Translations under genes and position numbers: made by a program
The notes under the pieces: generated by a model
Databases searched by the model: none
Told to the model about the DNA's origin: nothing
Seen by the model: the letters and a program-made list of their open reading frames with translations, nothing else
Shown here: positions 4,956-11,441 of the stretch, in pieces
Layout: each line of letters opens with the position of its first letter
Numbering within the stretch: the stretch's first letter is position 1
Source of the DNA: Lentisphaerota bacterium
GTDB lineage: Bacteria; Verrucomicrobiota; Lentisphaeria; Victivallales; GWF2-50-93
Assembly: GCA_025360875.1 (NCBI GenBank)
Contig: JANYBI010000580.1
Location: forward strand, 1 to 11,441
Direction of reading: 5' to 3'
DNA: 11,441 nucleotides

Positions 4956-6622
4956 TTTTCCGGAGTCACGCCAGCAGCGGGATTGAACCTGTAAAGGTAT
5001 ATTTTCTTCTCCTCGTTGACCGGTATCTTGGTGGGTGACCTGCCGAGCAGCGGCACATCATCGCTAAATATGAAAACCACCTCCTTGAGATCCTGTATTT
5101 CCTTATAGGATTTGATCTTCCTGATCCTGACCTTGTCGTAGTTGTATGCCCATGGAAAGCTGTCCTGCCTTGTGCATTGCAGATAGGAGCAAAGGGCATA
5201 AAGGCCGATATTGGCCTCCTTGTAGATCTTCATCCCAGGATGGAAATCCGAACCCATCGCCTCGCGGATCTGCATCGCCAGCTCCTTCTGCCGTTTTTCA
5301 AAGTTCTGGTAAGGATAGACAATTGCCCAGTAGAGGATGGCGGTGGCGCAGCACAATCCGAGCGAATGGATCCACAAGGTGCACCTTGACGGAGCAGACC
5401 TTATGATATAGAGGAGCAATAAAAGGGCCACAACCCCCTGGCTGATTCCCAGAATAAAATAGCTGTTCCTGAATTCGGCGCCTCTGCTCAGCGTGAACAG
5501 ATCGCTCCACCAGTAGACTGGGACAATAAAGAACAGGATCGTCAATATTGCGCATACCAGACCGGCATATGCGATAATCTTCAGGATGTAGTGGAGCTGG
5601 AAACCGAGTCTTCTCGCCAGAAGCCAATAATTTATTCCTGCAAGAATTGAAAGCGGAGGGGCCAGGATAATGTAATCCCTGGGATCGCTGAAAGGATAAA
5701 GCCACAGGAAAAAGAACAGTGATGCTGTTATGGTTTTCAGGAACCTGCTGAAAACAGGGTTCCTGTCAAGAGGCGTATAGGCTGCGCAGAAGGCCGGCCA
5801 TGCGAAGAGAGAGAGGGGGAACAGGCGGATGCAGCATTCAAACGGGAAGGTTGCCAGATGCTTGAGGTAGTCCATGAAATTGTCGGGCTTTATGGGAATG
5901 TTCCTGAAAGGCATGTCGGCACCCGTCATCCATCTCGGAATGCCCCATATGAGGATGAAAAACGCCAGGCACGCAAGCCCCAGGAAGAATCCCGGTTTGC
6001 TCAGTCTGGACCATATGGTCATGGGACGCCGCATGAAAACGAGAGGCAGACAGAAAATGAATACGCCGAACCATCCGATCGTATAGAAGGCCAGTCCGCA
6101 GAAGATCAATGATGCCAGCCATGCCTTGTCCCATATTCCCCTTGCGGGACCGTAAGTGAACCAGGCAATCCATCCGGTGAATACGAACAGGAGACCGAGG
6201 GTGTTCGGGTAGCCGTCCAGAGTCTTTTCAACGACCAGCATCGACCCCATCAGCAGCGAGGCCGCGACAGCTGCGGCCTCAAGATTCAAAGCTCTCCTTG
6301 CAGTCTCCCATACAATTACAATCATGGCGAACACGGAAATAATCGAAACAAACCTGAGCCCGAATTCAAGACCGATGCCCGCCTTGTAGAGAAGTGCGAC
6401 AATCCAGGGGAAGAGAGGGTAGTTTGCGGAAATCACTTCTCCATGCACAAAAGTGTTCGGTCTAAGCAGGTTCATTTCGAGAGCCATCTGGGAATAATAC
6501 ACCTCATCCCATCTCAGCTCCCTGAGCCCGATCTGGAACGGCATATAGATGACGAGGAAAGCCAGGACAAGGAAAAGGATGCTTTTCCGTTTGGATAATT
6601 TCTTTTCCTCATATATCGGCAT
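4952..6622 (-). CDS. GT-C membrane glycosyltransferase, ArnT/PMT (GT39/GT83)-like
   Basis: This 556-residue integral membrane protein resembles the ArnT/PMT superfamily, which moves a sugar from a polyprenyl-phosphate donor to lipid A, protein or glycan on the periplasmic side. A basic N-terminus (KKLSKRK) and a first membrane segment (14-30) are followed by the periplasmic loop motif RWDEVYYSQMALEM. Asp39-Glu40 match the conserved DE of ArnT (DExRYAEISREM). NYPLFPW at 68-73 is where ArnT has KPPxxYW. About ten more hydrophobic segments run to residue 435, including DPRDYIILAPPLSILAG (313-329), like the RYFLPLLPP block of ArnT. A soluble tail follows (440-556). The ATG at 6620-6622 has AAAGG 9 bp upstream. 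The stop codon overlaps the rlmN start as ATGA. Acceptor and donor cannot be read from sequence. Confidence 0.78.
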   Translation of the reverse strand: MPIYEEKKLSKRKSILFLVLAFLVIYMPFQIGLRELRWDEVYYSQMALEMNLLRPNTFVHGEVISANYPLFPWIVALLYKAGIGLEFGLRFVSIISVFAMIVIVWETARRALNLEAAAVAASLLMGSMLVVEKTLDGYPNTLGLLFVFTGWIAWFTYGPARGIWDKAWLASLIFCGLAFYTIGWFGVFIFCLPLVFMRRPMTIWSRLSKPGFFLGLACLAFFILIWGIPRWMTGADMPFRNIPIKPDNFMDYLKHLATFPFECCIRLFPLSLFAWPAFCAAYTPLDRNPVFSRFLKTITASLFFFLWLYPFSDPRDYIILAPPLSILAGINYWLLARRLGFQLHYILKIIAYAGLVCAILTILFFIVPVYWWSDLFTLSRGAEFRNSYFILGISQGVVALLLLLYIIRSAPSRCTLWIHSLGLCCATAILYWAIVYPYQNFEKRQKELAMQIREAMGSDFHPGMKIYKEANIGLYALCSYLQCTRQDSFPWAYNYDKVRIRKIKSYKEIQDLKEVVFIFSDDVPLLGRSPTKIPVNEEKKIYLYRFNPAAGVTPEK

Positions 6623-6675
6623 CGGACATGACCTTTTTATGATCCGGGGGTTTTGAGCGAATAAAACAAGCGGGT

Positions 6676-6704
6676 ATTCTAACGCTACCTGGCCTCTTTT
6701 CCAA
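6676..6704 (-). promoter_or_regulatory. Candidate sigma70-type promoter upstream of the glycosyltransferase gene
   Basis: On the minus strand TTGGAA (6704-6699) and TAGAAT (6681-6676) are spaced by 17 bp, matching 4 of 6 and 5 of 6 consensus positions. It lies in the 87-bp gap after the membrane-protein gene, with the glycosyltransferase start about 54 bp further on. It could drive the glycosyltransferase-rlmN-folE-dtd-rhaA stretch independently of ptsP. Confidence 0.45.
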
Positions 6705-6709
6705 GTCGT

Positions 6710-7675
6710 TTACGGCATGATCCTGTATTCCTGTCCGAACTGGCCCAGGAAGTCGATGCTGTAGTACCTGAAGAAGACAAGGATTGGCAGCATTGCCACC
6801 GCCCAAATGTATGGGAGGCTGAGGATGATAAGCCCGATACAGCAGAAACAGCATGTGGAAAGTATGAAGACGGCGACCGCCGTCGTAGCGCATACGCTGA
6901 GCAGGAAATACATCAGGTAATAGCGGATGAAAGCGGCGGGATGGTGGTTAACAAGGGATGCGAAATCATACAGGGCATCCCAGGACGACACCATTTTCCC
7001 ATACATGATCGGTATGATGAAACCTTCAATTGACAGCTCGATCATTACCGCTGCAAGCACGAGGAGAAGCAATGACATGACCCCGAATATTATCCCGCCT
7101 ATCCCCATGGCGTCAAGCTTAGAATTTGCAATTGAGTGATAGAGCATCAGGATTGCGAGCCCGATACATAGCATCATGGAAAGGAAAACCAGTATGCCGA
7201 CAACTATCCTGAGCAGGAAAAGGGAGTTGCCCTGTCTGGAATATTTATCCCAGGGATGCCTGAGAAGAGTAGTTCCGGTAACAAGGTCGTACACAAAGAC
7301 AAAAGCCCCCCTGGACCTTACCCAGAGGAAAACGATGGCAATTGCAATGGCAATGACAATGACCATAAGGACTACCGCGCATATCAGCACGATCAGGGCT
7401 GTCGAGAAAATCTCACTATGGAACAAATCCCTGAAAGCGCCGAATGGATTTCCTGCACCACCCTGTCCCGCACCTGCTTTTGGGAAATTCGGATTCTGCG
7501 GCAAGGAAAAACCCGAGCCGAACCCGCCTTTCCCGAGGTTCGCCAGCCAGGCCGCAAACCCGAGAAGGAACCATTTCTGGAGATCAAATGGACGGAAAAG
7601 CAGATTCTCCATCTTGTCCCAGGCGGAATAGACGGCGGCCACACAACTGATTTTTTTGATGTCTGGAGTTTCCAT
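6710..7675 (-). CDS. Polytopic membrane protein of unknown function
   Basis: A 321-residue protein that I do not assign to a function. An N-terminal amphipathic part contains AWDKMENLLFRPFDLQKWFLLGFAAWLA split over about 19-45. It is followed by a Gly/Pro/Asn-rich linker (48-80) and five or so membrane segments at about 90-117, 152-180, 192-224, 250-274 and 277-303. The C-terminus FFRYYSIDFLGQFGQEY (301-317) looks conserved in style. The pattern LFxPFDLxKWxxLGFxAWLA plus a C-terminal FGxEY recalls a family of uncharacterised bacterial membrane proteins (I believe DUF7544), but I cannot confirm this. The ATG at 7673-7675 has no clear ribosome-binding site; Met22 is an alternative, though it would cut the conserved block. 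It lies 34 bp after rlmI and 87 bp before the glycosyltransferase gene. Four Cys cluster at 275-279 (CCFCC) inside a membrane segment. Confidence 0.75.
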   Translation of the reverse strand: METPDIKKISCVAAVYSAWDKMENLLFRPFDLQKWFLLGFAAWLANLGKGGFGSGFSLPQNPNFPKAGAGQGGAGNPFGAFRDLFHSEIFSTALIVLICAVVLMVIVIAIAIAIVFLWVRSRGAFVFVYDLVTGTTLLRHPWDKYSRQGNSLFLLRIVVGILVFLSMMLCIGLAILMLYHSIANSKLDAMGIGGIIFGVMSLLLLVLAAVMIELSIEGFIIPIMYGKMVSSWDALYDFASLVNHHPAAFIRYYLMYFLLSVCATTAVAVFILSTCCFCCIGLIILSLPYIWAVAMLPILVFFRYYSIDFLGQFGQEYRIMP

Positions 7676-7709
7676 GTAATTTATGAATCTACTCGATTTA
7701 AGGCGATTT

Positions 7710-8930
7710 TCAAATAATCCGCAGAAGGAATCCCTTGAGGTATTCTGATTCGGGGAAGTCCAATGCGACAGGATGGTCGGCAGGCTGTGAGAAGCTGTGG
7801 ACTATTTGGAAATCCTTTCCGGAATCCTCTGCGGCCCAGCACAATATTTCACGGAACTTCTCCCTGTCCATCCCCGACGAACACGAAAAAGTGGCGATGA
7901 ATCCGCCGGCGTTGAGAAGCTTCATCGCCAGGAGGTTTATGTCCTTGTATGCCCTTGAAGCCTTGTCGATCGAAGCCTTTGTCGGGGCAAACTTTGGCGG
8001 ATCGAGTATTATGAAATCAAAACTCATGTTCCTGTCCCGGAATTCACGGAGGATCTTGAATGCATTTCCGGAAAAGTATTGCCTTTTTACGGATTCCATG
8101 CCGTTGATTTTGAAATTATCCTCGGCGATATCAAGCGCCGGCTGCGACTCATCGACGAGTGTGAGACTGCCTGCTCCCGCTCCTGCCGCATTTATGGAAA
8201 ACGCGCCAGTATACGAGAAACAGTCGAGTACCGACATTCCCGCCCTTATGAATGAGGAAGCGGCGAGCCTGTTGTCCCGCTGGTCAATGAAGAATCCTGT
8301 CTTCTGCCCCTCGGCGAGAGATACGTTGAATTTAAAATTGTTTTCATTGATCAGAATGGAGGACGGCAAGGCATCAGCTGCGCCTGCACTGAAAGGGTTT
8401 GAGTCAGGAATCCCTTCGAGTTTGCGAAGTTCGCAGTCCGAACGGTCTATCAGTGATTTGGCGCCGGATGCCTCCATTGCGAAGTTCGCAATCTTTCCCT
8501 TCATGCCGTCCATGCCGCATGTGAGAAACTGCGCGGCAAGATATTCCCCGTACTTGTCGATCACCAGGCCGGGAAGGCCATCAGACTCGCCAAACACAAG
8601 TCGGCATGAATCGGAACGGATGCGTTTTCCCAGCATGGGAATCCTGCGCCCGACGGATTTTTCAATCATCAGCCGGAACCACTCATCGTCCGGATAGATT
8701 TTAATATCGGTCGAAAGAAGCCTGACCCTGATCGAGCTTGAAGGGCTGAAATGCCCATAGCCGACGAAGTTTCCGGTTGCATCATATGCTGACACGACGG
8801 TTCCGGGACCGGGCTCACCTTCGACAGATTTTATGGAGGATGAGAAGATCCATGGATGTACAGTTTTCCTTGTCCCATCCTTCTTGAAGAAAGTACGGTG
8901 AAGCCTTACGACTGGTGTTTCCGAAGACAT
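7710..8930 (-). CDS. rlmI: RlmI-type 23S rRNA m5C methyltransferase (PUA plus Rossmann MTase)
   Basis: RlmI methylates C5 of cytosine 1962 in E. coli 23S rRNA using SAM. With the start at 8930 the protein has 406 residues (E. coli about 396). Order: N-terminal PUA-type RNA-binding domain (about 7-75, with HPWIFSSSI and GYGHFSPSSSIRVRLLS), a middle EEHD-like domain including GLPGLVIDKYG (118-128), then the methyltransferase fold. KTGFFIDQRDNR (210-221) is a family signature. Motif I is VLDCFSYTGAFSI (234-246), motif IV is FIILDPPKFAP (306-316), and Cys350 in FSCSS is the expected nucleophile. The frame is open further upstream to 9023 inside ptsP, but homology begins near MSSETPVVRL, so the ATG at 8928-8930 is preferred. 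It has no good ribosome-binding site; it starts 4 bp after the ptsP stop, suggesting coupling. Related family members modify other sites, so the exact target is inferred. Confidence 0.88.
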   Translation of the reverse strand: MSSETPVVRLHRTFFKKDGTRKTVHPWIFSSSIKSVEGEPGPGTVVSAYDATGNFVGYGHFSPSSSIRVRLLSTDIKIYPDDEWFRLMIEKSVGRRIPMLGKRIRSDSCRLVFGESDGLPGLVIDKYGEYLAAQFLTCGMDGMKGKIANFAMEASGAKSLIDRSDCELRKLEGIPDSNPFSAGAADALPSSILINENNFKFNVSLAEGQKTGFFIDQRDNRLAASSFIRAGMSVLDCFSYTGAFSINAAGAGAGSLTLVDESQPALDIAEDNFKINGMESVKRQYFSGNAFKILREFRDRNMSFDFIILDPPKFAPTKASIDKASRAYKDINLLAMKLLNAGGFIATFSCSSGMDREKFREILCWAAEDSGKDFQIVHSFSQPADHPVALDFPESEYLKGFLLRII

Positions 8931-8934
8931 GATG

Positions 8935-11226
8935 TCAGACGCTTTTAAGCCCTTTCCTTGAAAACGCTTCCTTGACCAGCCATTCGGCAGCTTCAGGATT
9001 CTGGAGGGATACGGCCTTTTCAAGGAGGTTCTCGCATTCAGCGACGGTAAAAGCCCTTATTACCTTCCTCACGGACGGGACGCTTTTCGGGGCCATGCTG
9101 AGCTCCCTTATGCCTGCACCGACAAGATAAGGTGCCGCATAGATGTTGGCCGACATCTCACCGCACATCGCCAGGCTCTTGTCAGGGCGTCCGATAAAAG
9201 ACTTCGTGATGAACTTGAGCATTCTCAGGAACGACGGATGGAGAGGGTTGAAGAGTCCTGAGACAAGTTCATTGCCCCTGTCCACCGCAAAAGTGTATTG
9301 GAGGAGATCATTGGTGCCGATGCTCATGTAATCAACATGTTCAAGGAAATCATCGAGGGCAAAAATCGCCGCTGGCACCTCAAGCATCATGCCTACCTTG
9401 TAATTGCCGGAGTGCGGTATGTCCTTTGCATGGAGTTCGGTCTCGACCTCGGCGAGGATCTTTTTCGCCTCGATAATTTCAGACACGCAGGAGATCATCG
9501 GGAAAAGTATCCTGAGACTGCCGTTCACACCGGCGCGAAGGATAGCCCTCAGCTGGTTTTTCATGAGATCCCTGTTGGCAAGAAGCACCCGGATGCCGCG
9601 CAATCCTAGGACCGGGTTGTCCTCCTTGGAGAAATTCAGGTAGGGCAGCGGCTTGTCGGCTCCGATATCGAGCACCCGGATGGTCACCTCCTCGCCCTTG
9701 ACCTCCTTGAATATTTTCGAATATACCTGGTACTGCGCATCTTCGGAGGGCATGTATTCCCTGATCATGAAAAGGAATTCCGTCCTGTAGAGACCTATGC
9801 CCCTGGCGCCATATTTCTCCAGGAGCGAAGTCTCGCTTATGAGCGAAATGTTTCCGCGCAGGAAAATCTCTTTTCCATCAGCCGTGACCGAAGGTTCATT
9901 GGAATAGTCCGTCTCGGACTCCTTTGCTGAAAGCTGGATGAGATCCTTGAAATGGCTCTTCACATTTTCAGCCGGCCTTATGTAGACATTCTCAGCATGG
10001 CAGTCGAGGATGACCTCATCATTCTCCCTTACGTTGGACATCGTATCCTTCGCACCCAATATTGCCGGAATGTTCAACGCCTTCGCCAGGATGGCCACAT
10101 GTGCGGTCGCCCCGCCCTTCTCGCAGACAATGCCCTTGATCCTGTCTATGGGCATCCTGAAAAGATCCGAAGGCAGAAGTTCGCCGGTAAAGACAATTTG
10201 CCGCGCATCGGCGACAATCTCCTCCGAACTGGCGTCCCCGCTCCTGATAGACATGATGATCTTGAGGATTCTCAGCAGGACATCCTTGAGATCCATCGCC
10301 TTCTCGCGGAATATCTGCTCCTGCAGACGGCTGAACCTCTGCTGGTAGTCATCATTGAGCAGCTTTATTGCAGACTCGACGGTATAGCCCTCATTGATCC
10401 TCTGTCTTACACCTTCAATGAGCGTCCTGTCATCCAGGAAAAGCTGATGCACATCGAAAATGGATGCGTCCGCCTCCGATATGAGCGAGAGAGCCTTCCT
10501 GGAGAGATCGGCTGTTTCCTTCTTTGCAATTTTAAGCGCGTGCTCGAAGAGGAGCAGTTCCTTGGCGGGATGGGCTTCCTTCTCTATCCTGATGTCGGCA
10601 AAGTAATCATGCTTTGCGTAAATCACGGCAGTGCCCATGGCAATTCCGCCGTTGGCGGAAACGCCTCTGATCACCACCTGCTTCCTAACCTTGGAGAGTT
10701 CGGCATTCCCCTGGTCCGGCTCGGCAAGCACTTTCAGCATCTTCGAACTGATGATGAGATTTGCTATCTGTGTGCAGACAGACCTCACCACATCCGCTAT
10801 TGAAGGTGTGAACGGTACCTCGCTGATCTTCTGGAGATTCAGTACGCCGACACATCTTCCGCTGACCGTCAGGGGTATGGAAAGGAAAGACTTATATTTC
10901 TCCTCGCCTGAGTTTTTGACGAATCTGAACTTAGGATGGGCCTCGGCATCCGCAACATTGATCATTTCGCCGGTCTTGAACGCAGCTCCGGTTATTCCTT
11001 CTCCCGGCTTCAGCCTGAGCTTTCCGATCAGTTCCCGGTTAAGCCCGTATGTCGCAGAAAGATTCAGGCAACTCTTCTCATCGTCATAAACATAAATGGA
11101 ACAGACATCGGTATCGAGGTTCTTGGCCAGTACCTTCACAATCTCGTCCAAAACCATCGCCTGATCATCGTTTTCGGCGATGATCTTGGATATTTTCCTT
11201 AGAATTGTCAGAACTTTGGATAACAT
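8935..11226 (-). CDS. ptsP: Nitrogen-PTS enzyme I (EI-Ntr): GAF domain plus PEP-protein phosphotransferase
   Basis: EI-Ntr autophosphorylates from PEP and passes phosphate to NPr and then EIIA-Ntr, a regulatory chain that senses nitrogen and potassium status; it does not transport sugar. The 763 residues (E. coli PtsP 748) begin with a GAF sensor domain (about 1-165, with GEGITGAAF at 75-83 and FLSIPL at 114-119). The enzyme I part starts near GVSANGGIAMG (188-198). The phospho-accepting His is His376 in GGATAHVAIL (usual GGxTSH). The PEP-binding barrel has ARGIGLYRTEFLFM (474-487), NPVLGLRGIR (537-546), IGTNDLLQY (636-644) and active-site Cys688 in MCGEMS. The GAF domain separates it from the sugar-PTS PtsI. 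AAGG lies 7 bp before the ATG, and a good promoter lies just upstream. No NPr or EIIA-Ntr gene is in the window. It is the first gene of the minus-strand run. Confidence 0.93.
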   Translation of the reverse strand: MLSKVLTILRKISKIIAENDDQAMVLDEIVKVLAKNLDTDVCSIYVYDDEKSCLNLSATYGLNRELIGKLRLKPGEGITGAAFKTGEMINVADAEAHPKFRFVKNSGEEKYKSFLSIPLTVSGRCVGVLNLQKISEVPFTPSIADVVRSVCTQIANLIISSKMLKVLAEPDQGNAELSKVRKQVVIRGVSANGGIAMGTAVIYAKHDYFADIRIEKEAHPAKELLLFEHALKIAKKETADLSRKALSLISEADASIFDVHQLFLDDRTLIEGVRQRINEGYTVESAIKLLNDDYQQRFSRLQEQIFREKAMDLKDVLLRILKIIMSIRSGDASSEEIVADARQIVFTGELLPSDLFRMPIDRIKGIVCEKGGATAHVAILAKALNIPAILGAKDTMSNVRENDEVILDCHAENVYIRPAENVKSHFKDLIQLSAKESETDYSNEPSVTADGKEIFLRGNISLISETSLLEKYGARGIGLYRTEFLFMIREYMPSEDAQYQVYSKIFKEVKGEEVTIRVLDIGADKPLPYLNFSKEDNPVLGLRGIRVLLANRDLMKNQLRAILRAGVNGSLRILFPMISCVSEIIEAKKILAEVETELHAKDIPHSGNYKVGMMLEVPAAIFALDDFLEHVDYMSIGTNDLLQYTFAVDRGNELVSGLFNPLHPSFLRMLKFITKSFIGRPDKSLAMCGEMSANIYAAPYLVGAGIRELSMAPKSVPSVRKVIRAFTVAECENLLEKAVSLQNPEAAEWLVKEAFSRKGLKSV

Positions 11227-11253
11227 TTAATACCTTAATTGAATTAGGAAGCT

Positions 11254-11281
11254 ATTATACAGACTTCAAAAAGAATTTCAA
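11254..11281 (-). promoter_or_regulatory. Sigma70-type promoter of ptsP
   Basis: On the minus strand TTGAAA (11281-11276) and a perfect TATAAT (11259-11254) are spaced by 16 bp. A start about 7 bp downstream would leave a leader near 20 nt carrying AAGG 7 bp before the ptsP ATG. It is the best promoter match in the window. Its -35 box touches the first possible start codon of the divergent trmB-like gene. Confidence 0.7.
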
Positions 11282-11441
11282 TGATGTCTCATATGAAAAA
11301 AATCGGCAATATATGCATTCTTACTGACTGTTTCGAGTGTATGGACATCGATACGGAAAGATTCAACGAACTGGATATTGGCTGTGGAAAGGGCGGATTC
11401 ACATGCGCACTTGCCGGGAAATATCCGGACAGGATGATTTT
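11281..11441 (+). CDS. trmB: tRNA (guanine-N7)-methyltransferase-like protein, N-terminal part (runs off the window)
   Basis: The frame is open from ATG at 11281 to the window edge, 53 full codons. It holds the SAM-binding motif I LDIGCGKGGFTCALAGKYPDRM, split over residues 32-53, which matches the TrmB pattern (E/D-I/L-G-x-G-x-G-x-F, then LA and a P-[DE]-x block). TrmB makes m7G46 in the tRNA variable loop. The leader before motif I is short, about 30 residues, as in compact TrmB proteins. Three Met codons (11281, 11284, 11293) are possible starts and none has a clear ribosome-binding site; a stop at 11245 closes the frame upstream. It is divergent from ptsP across a short gap. Only motif I is visible, so another class I methyltransferase cannot be excluded. 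Confidence 0.7.
   Translation, partial: MMSHMKKIGNICILTDCFECMDIDTERFNELDIGCGKGGFTCALAGKYPDRMI

Noticed and set aside
7330..7365. Short-period run of GCAAT/GACAAT-like units
   Set aside because: It encodes the VIVIAIAIAIV membrane segment of the 321-residue protein, so codon use for Ile/Ala/Val explains it.
7735..8697. A 320-codon open frame on the plus strand
   Set aside because: It is antisense to the rlmI-type gene, which has all methyltransferase motifs; the antisense product is low in recognisable structure.
8931..9023. Longer rlmI start at 9023
   Set aside because: The extra 31 residues overlap the end of ptsP and precede the point where the PUA domain begins.
9952..10803. A 283-codon open frame on the plus strand
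   Set aside because: It lies wholly antisense to ptsP, whose frame has clear enzyme I motifs. The plus-strand product shows no recognisable motif.

Overview
The window is a bacterial chromosome segment carrying housekeeping genes. Eight co-directional minus-strand genes run from ptsP (right) to rhaA (left). To their left lie a repeat-rich RAYT transposase locus and the start of a tRNA-dihydrouridine synthase gene. To their right a trmB-like gene begins divergently and runs off the edge. Genes are tightly packed, with two 4-bp ATGA stop/start overlaps. No tRNA, rRNA or CRISPR array was seen. The gene mix, the style of the TrmB-like N-terminus and the GTAG/GGAG palindromic repeats would fit a member of the PVC group (for example Lentisphaerota or a relative), but this is a weak inference; the sequence alone does not fix the phylum.

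Layout: 1-480, 5' part of a dus gene (minus). 481-1550, at least seven copies of a REP-like repeat in both orientations around a REP-associated tyrosine transposase (RAYT, 773-1366, minus). 1555-2832, rhaA (L-rhamnose isomerase). 2853-3317, dtd (D-aminoacyl-tRNA deacylase), whose last codons lie in a GTAG-type palindrome. 3333-3376, a perfect 20-bp hairpin that covers the folE stop codon. 3373-3921, folE (GTP cyclohydrolase I). 3918-4955, rlmN (rRNA/tRNA m2A methyltransferase). 4952-6622, a GT-C (ArnT/PMT-like) membrane glycosyltransferase. 6710-7675, a membrane protein of unknown function. 7710-8930, an RlmI-type 23S rRNA m5C methyltransferase. 8935-11226, ptsP (GAF plus enzyme I, EI-Ntr). 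11281 to the end, 5' part of a TrmB-like tRNA m7G methyltransferase (plus).

A good sigma70-like promoter (TTGAAA, 16 bp, TATAAT) sits just upstream of ptsP and probably drives the long transcript. A second candidate (TTGGAA, 17 bp, TAGAAT) lies between the two membrane-protein genes and could start a glycosyltransferase-rlmN-folE-dtd-rhaA subtranscript. Five genes act on translation RNAs (dus, dtd, rlmN, rlmI, trmB), mixed with nitrogen-PTS regulation, pterin synthesis, envelope glycosylation and sugar catabolism; this looks like a housekeeping cluster, not one pathway.

The most interesting material is the RAYT locus with its paired, partly nested palindromes, together with a separate GTAG palindrome that seems to have been absorbed into the 3' end of dtd. 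I see no defence island or clearly new multigene system.
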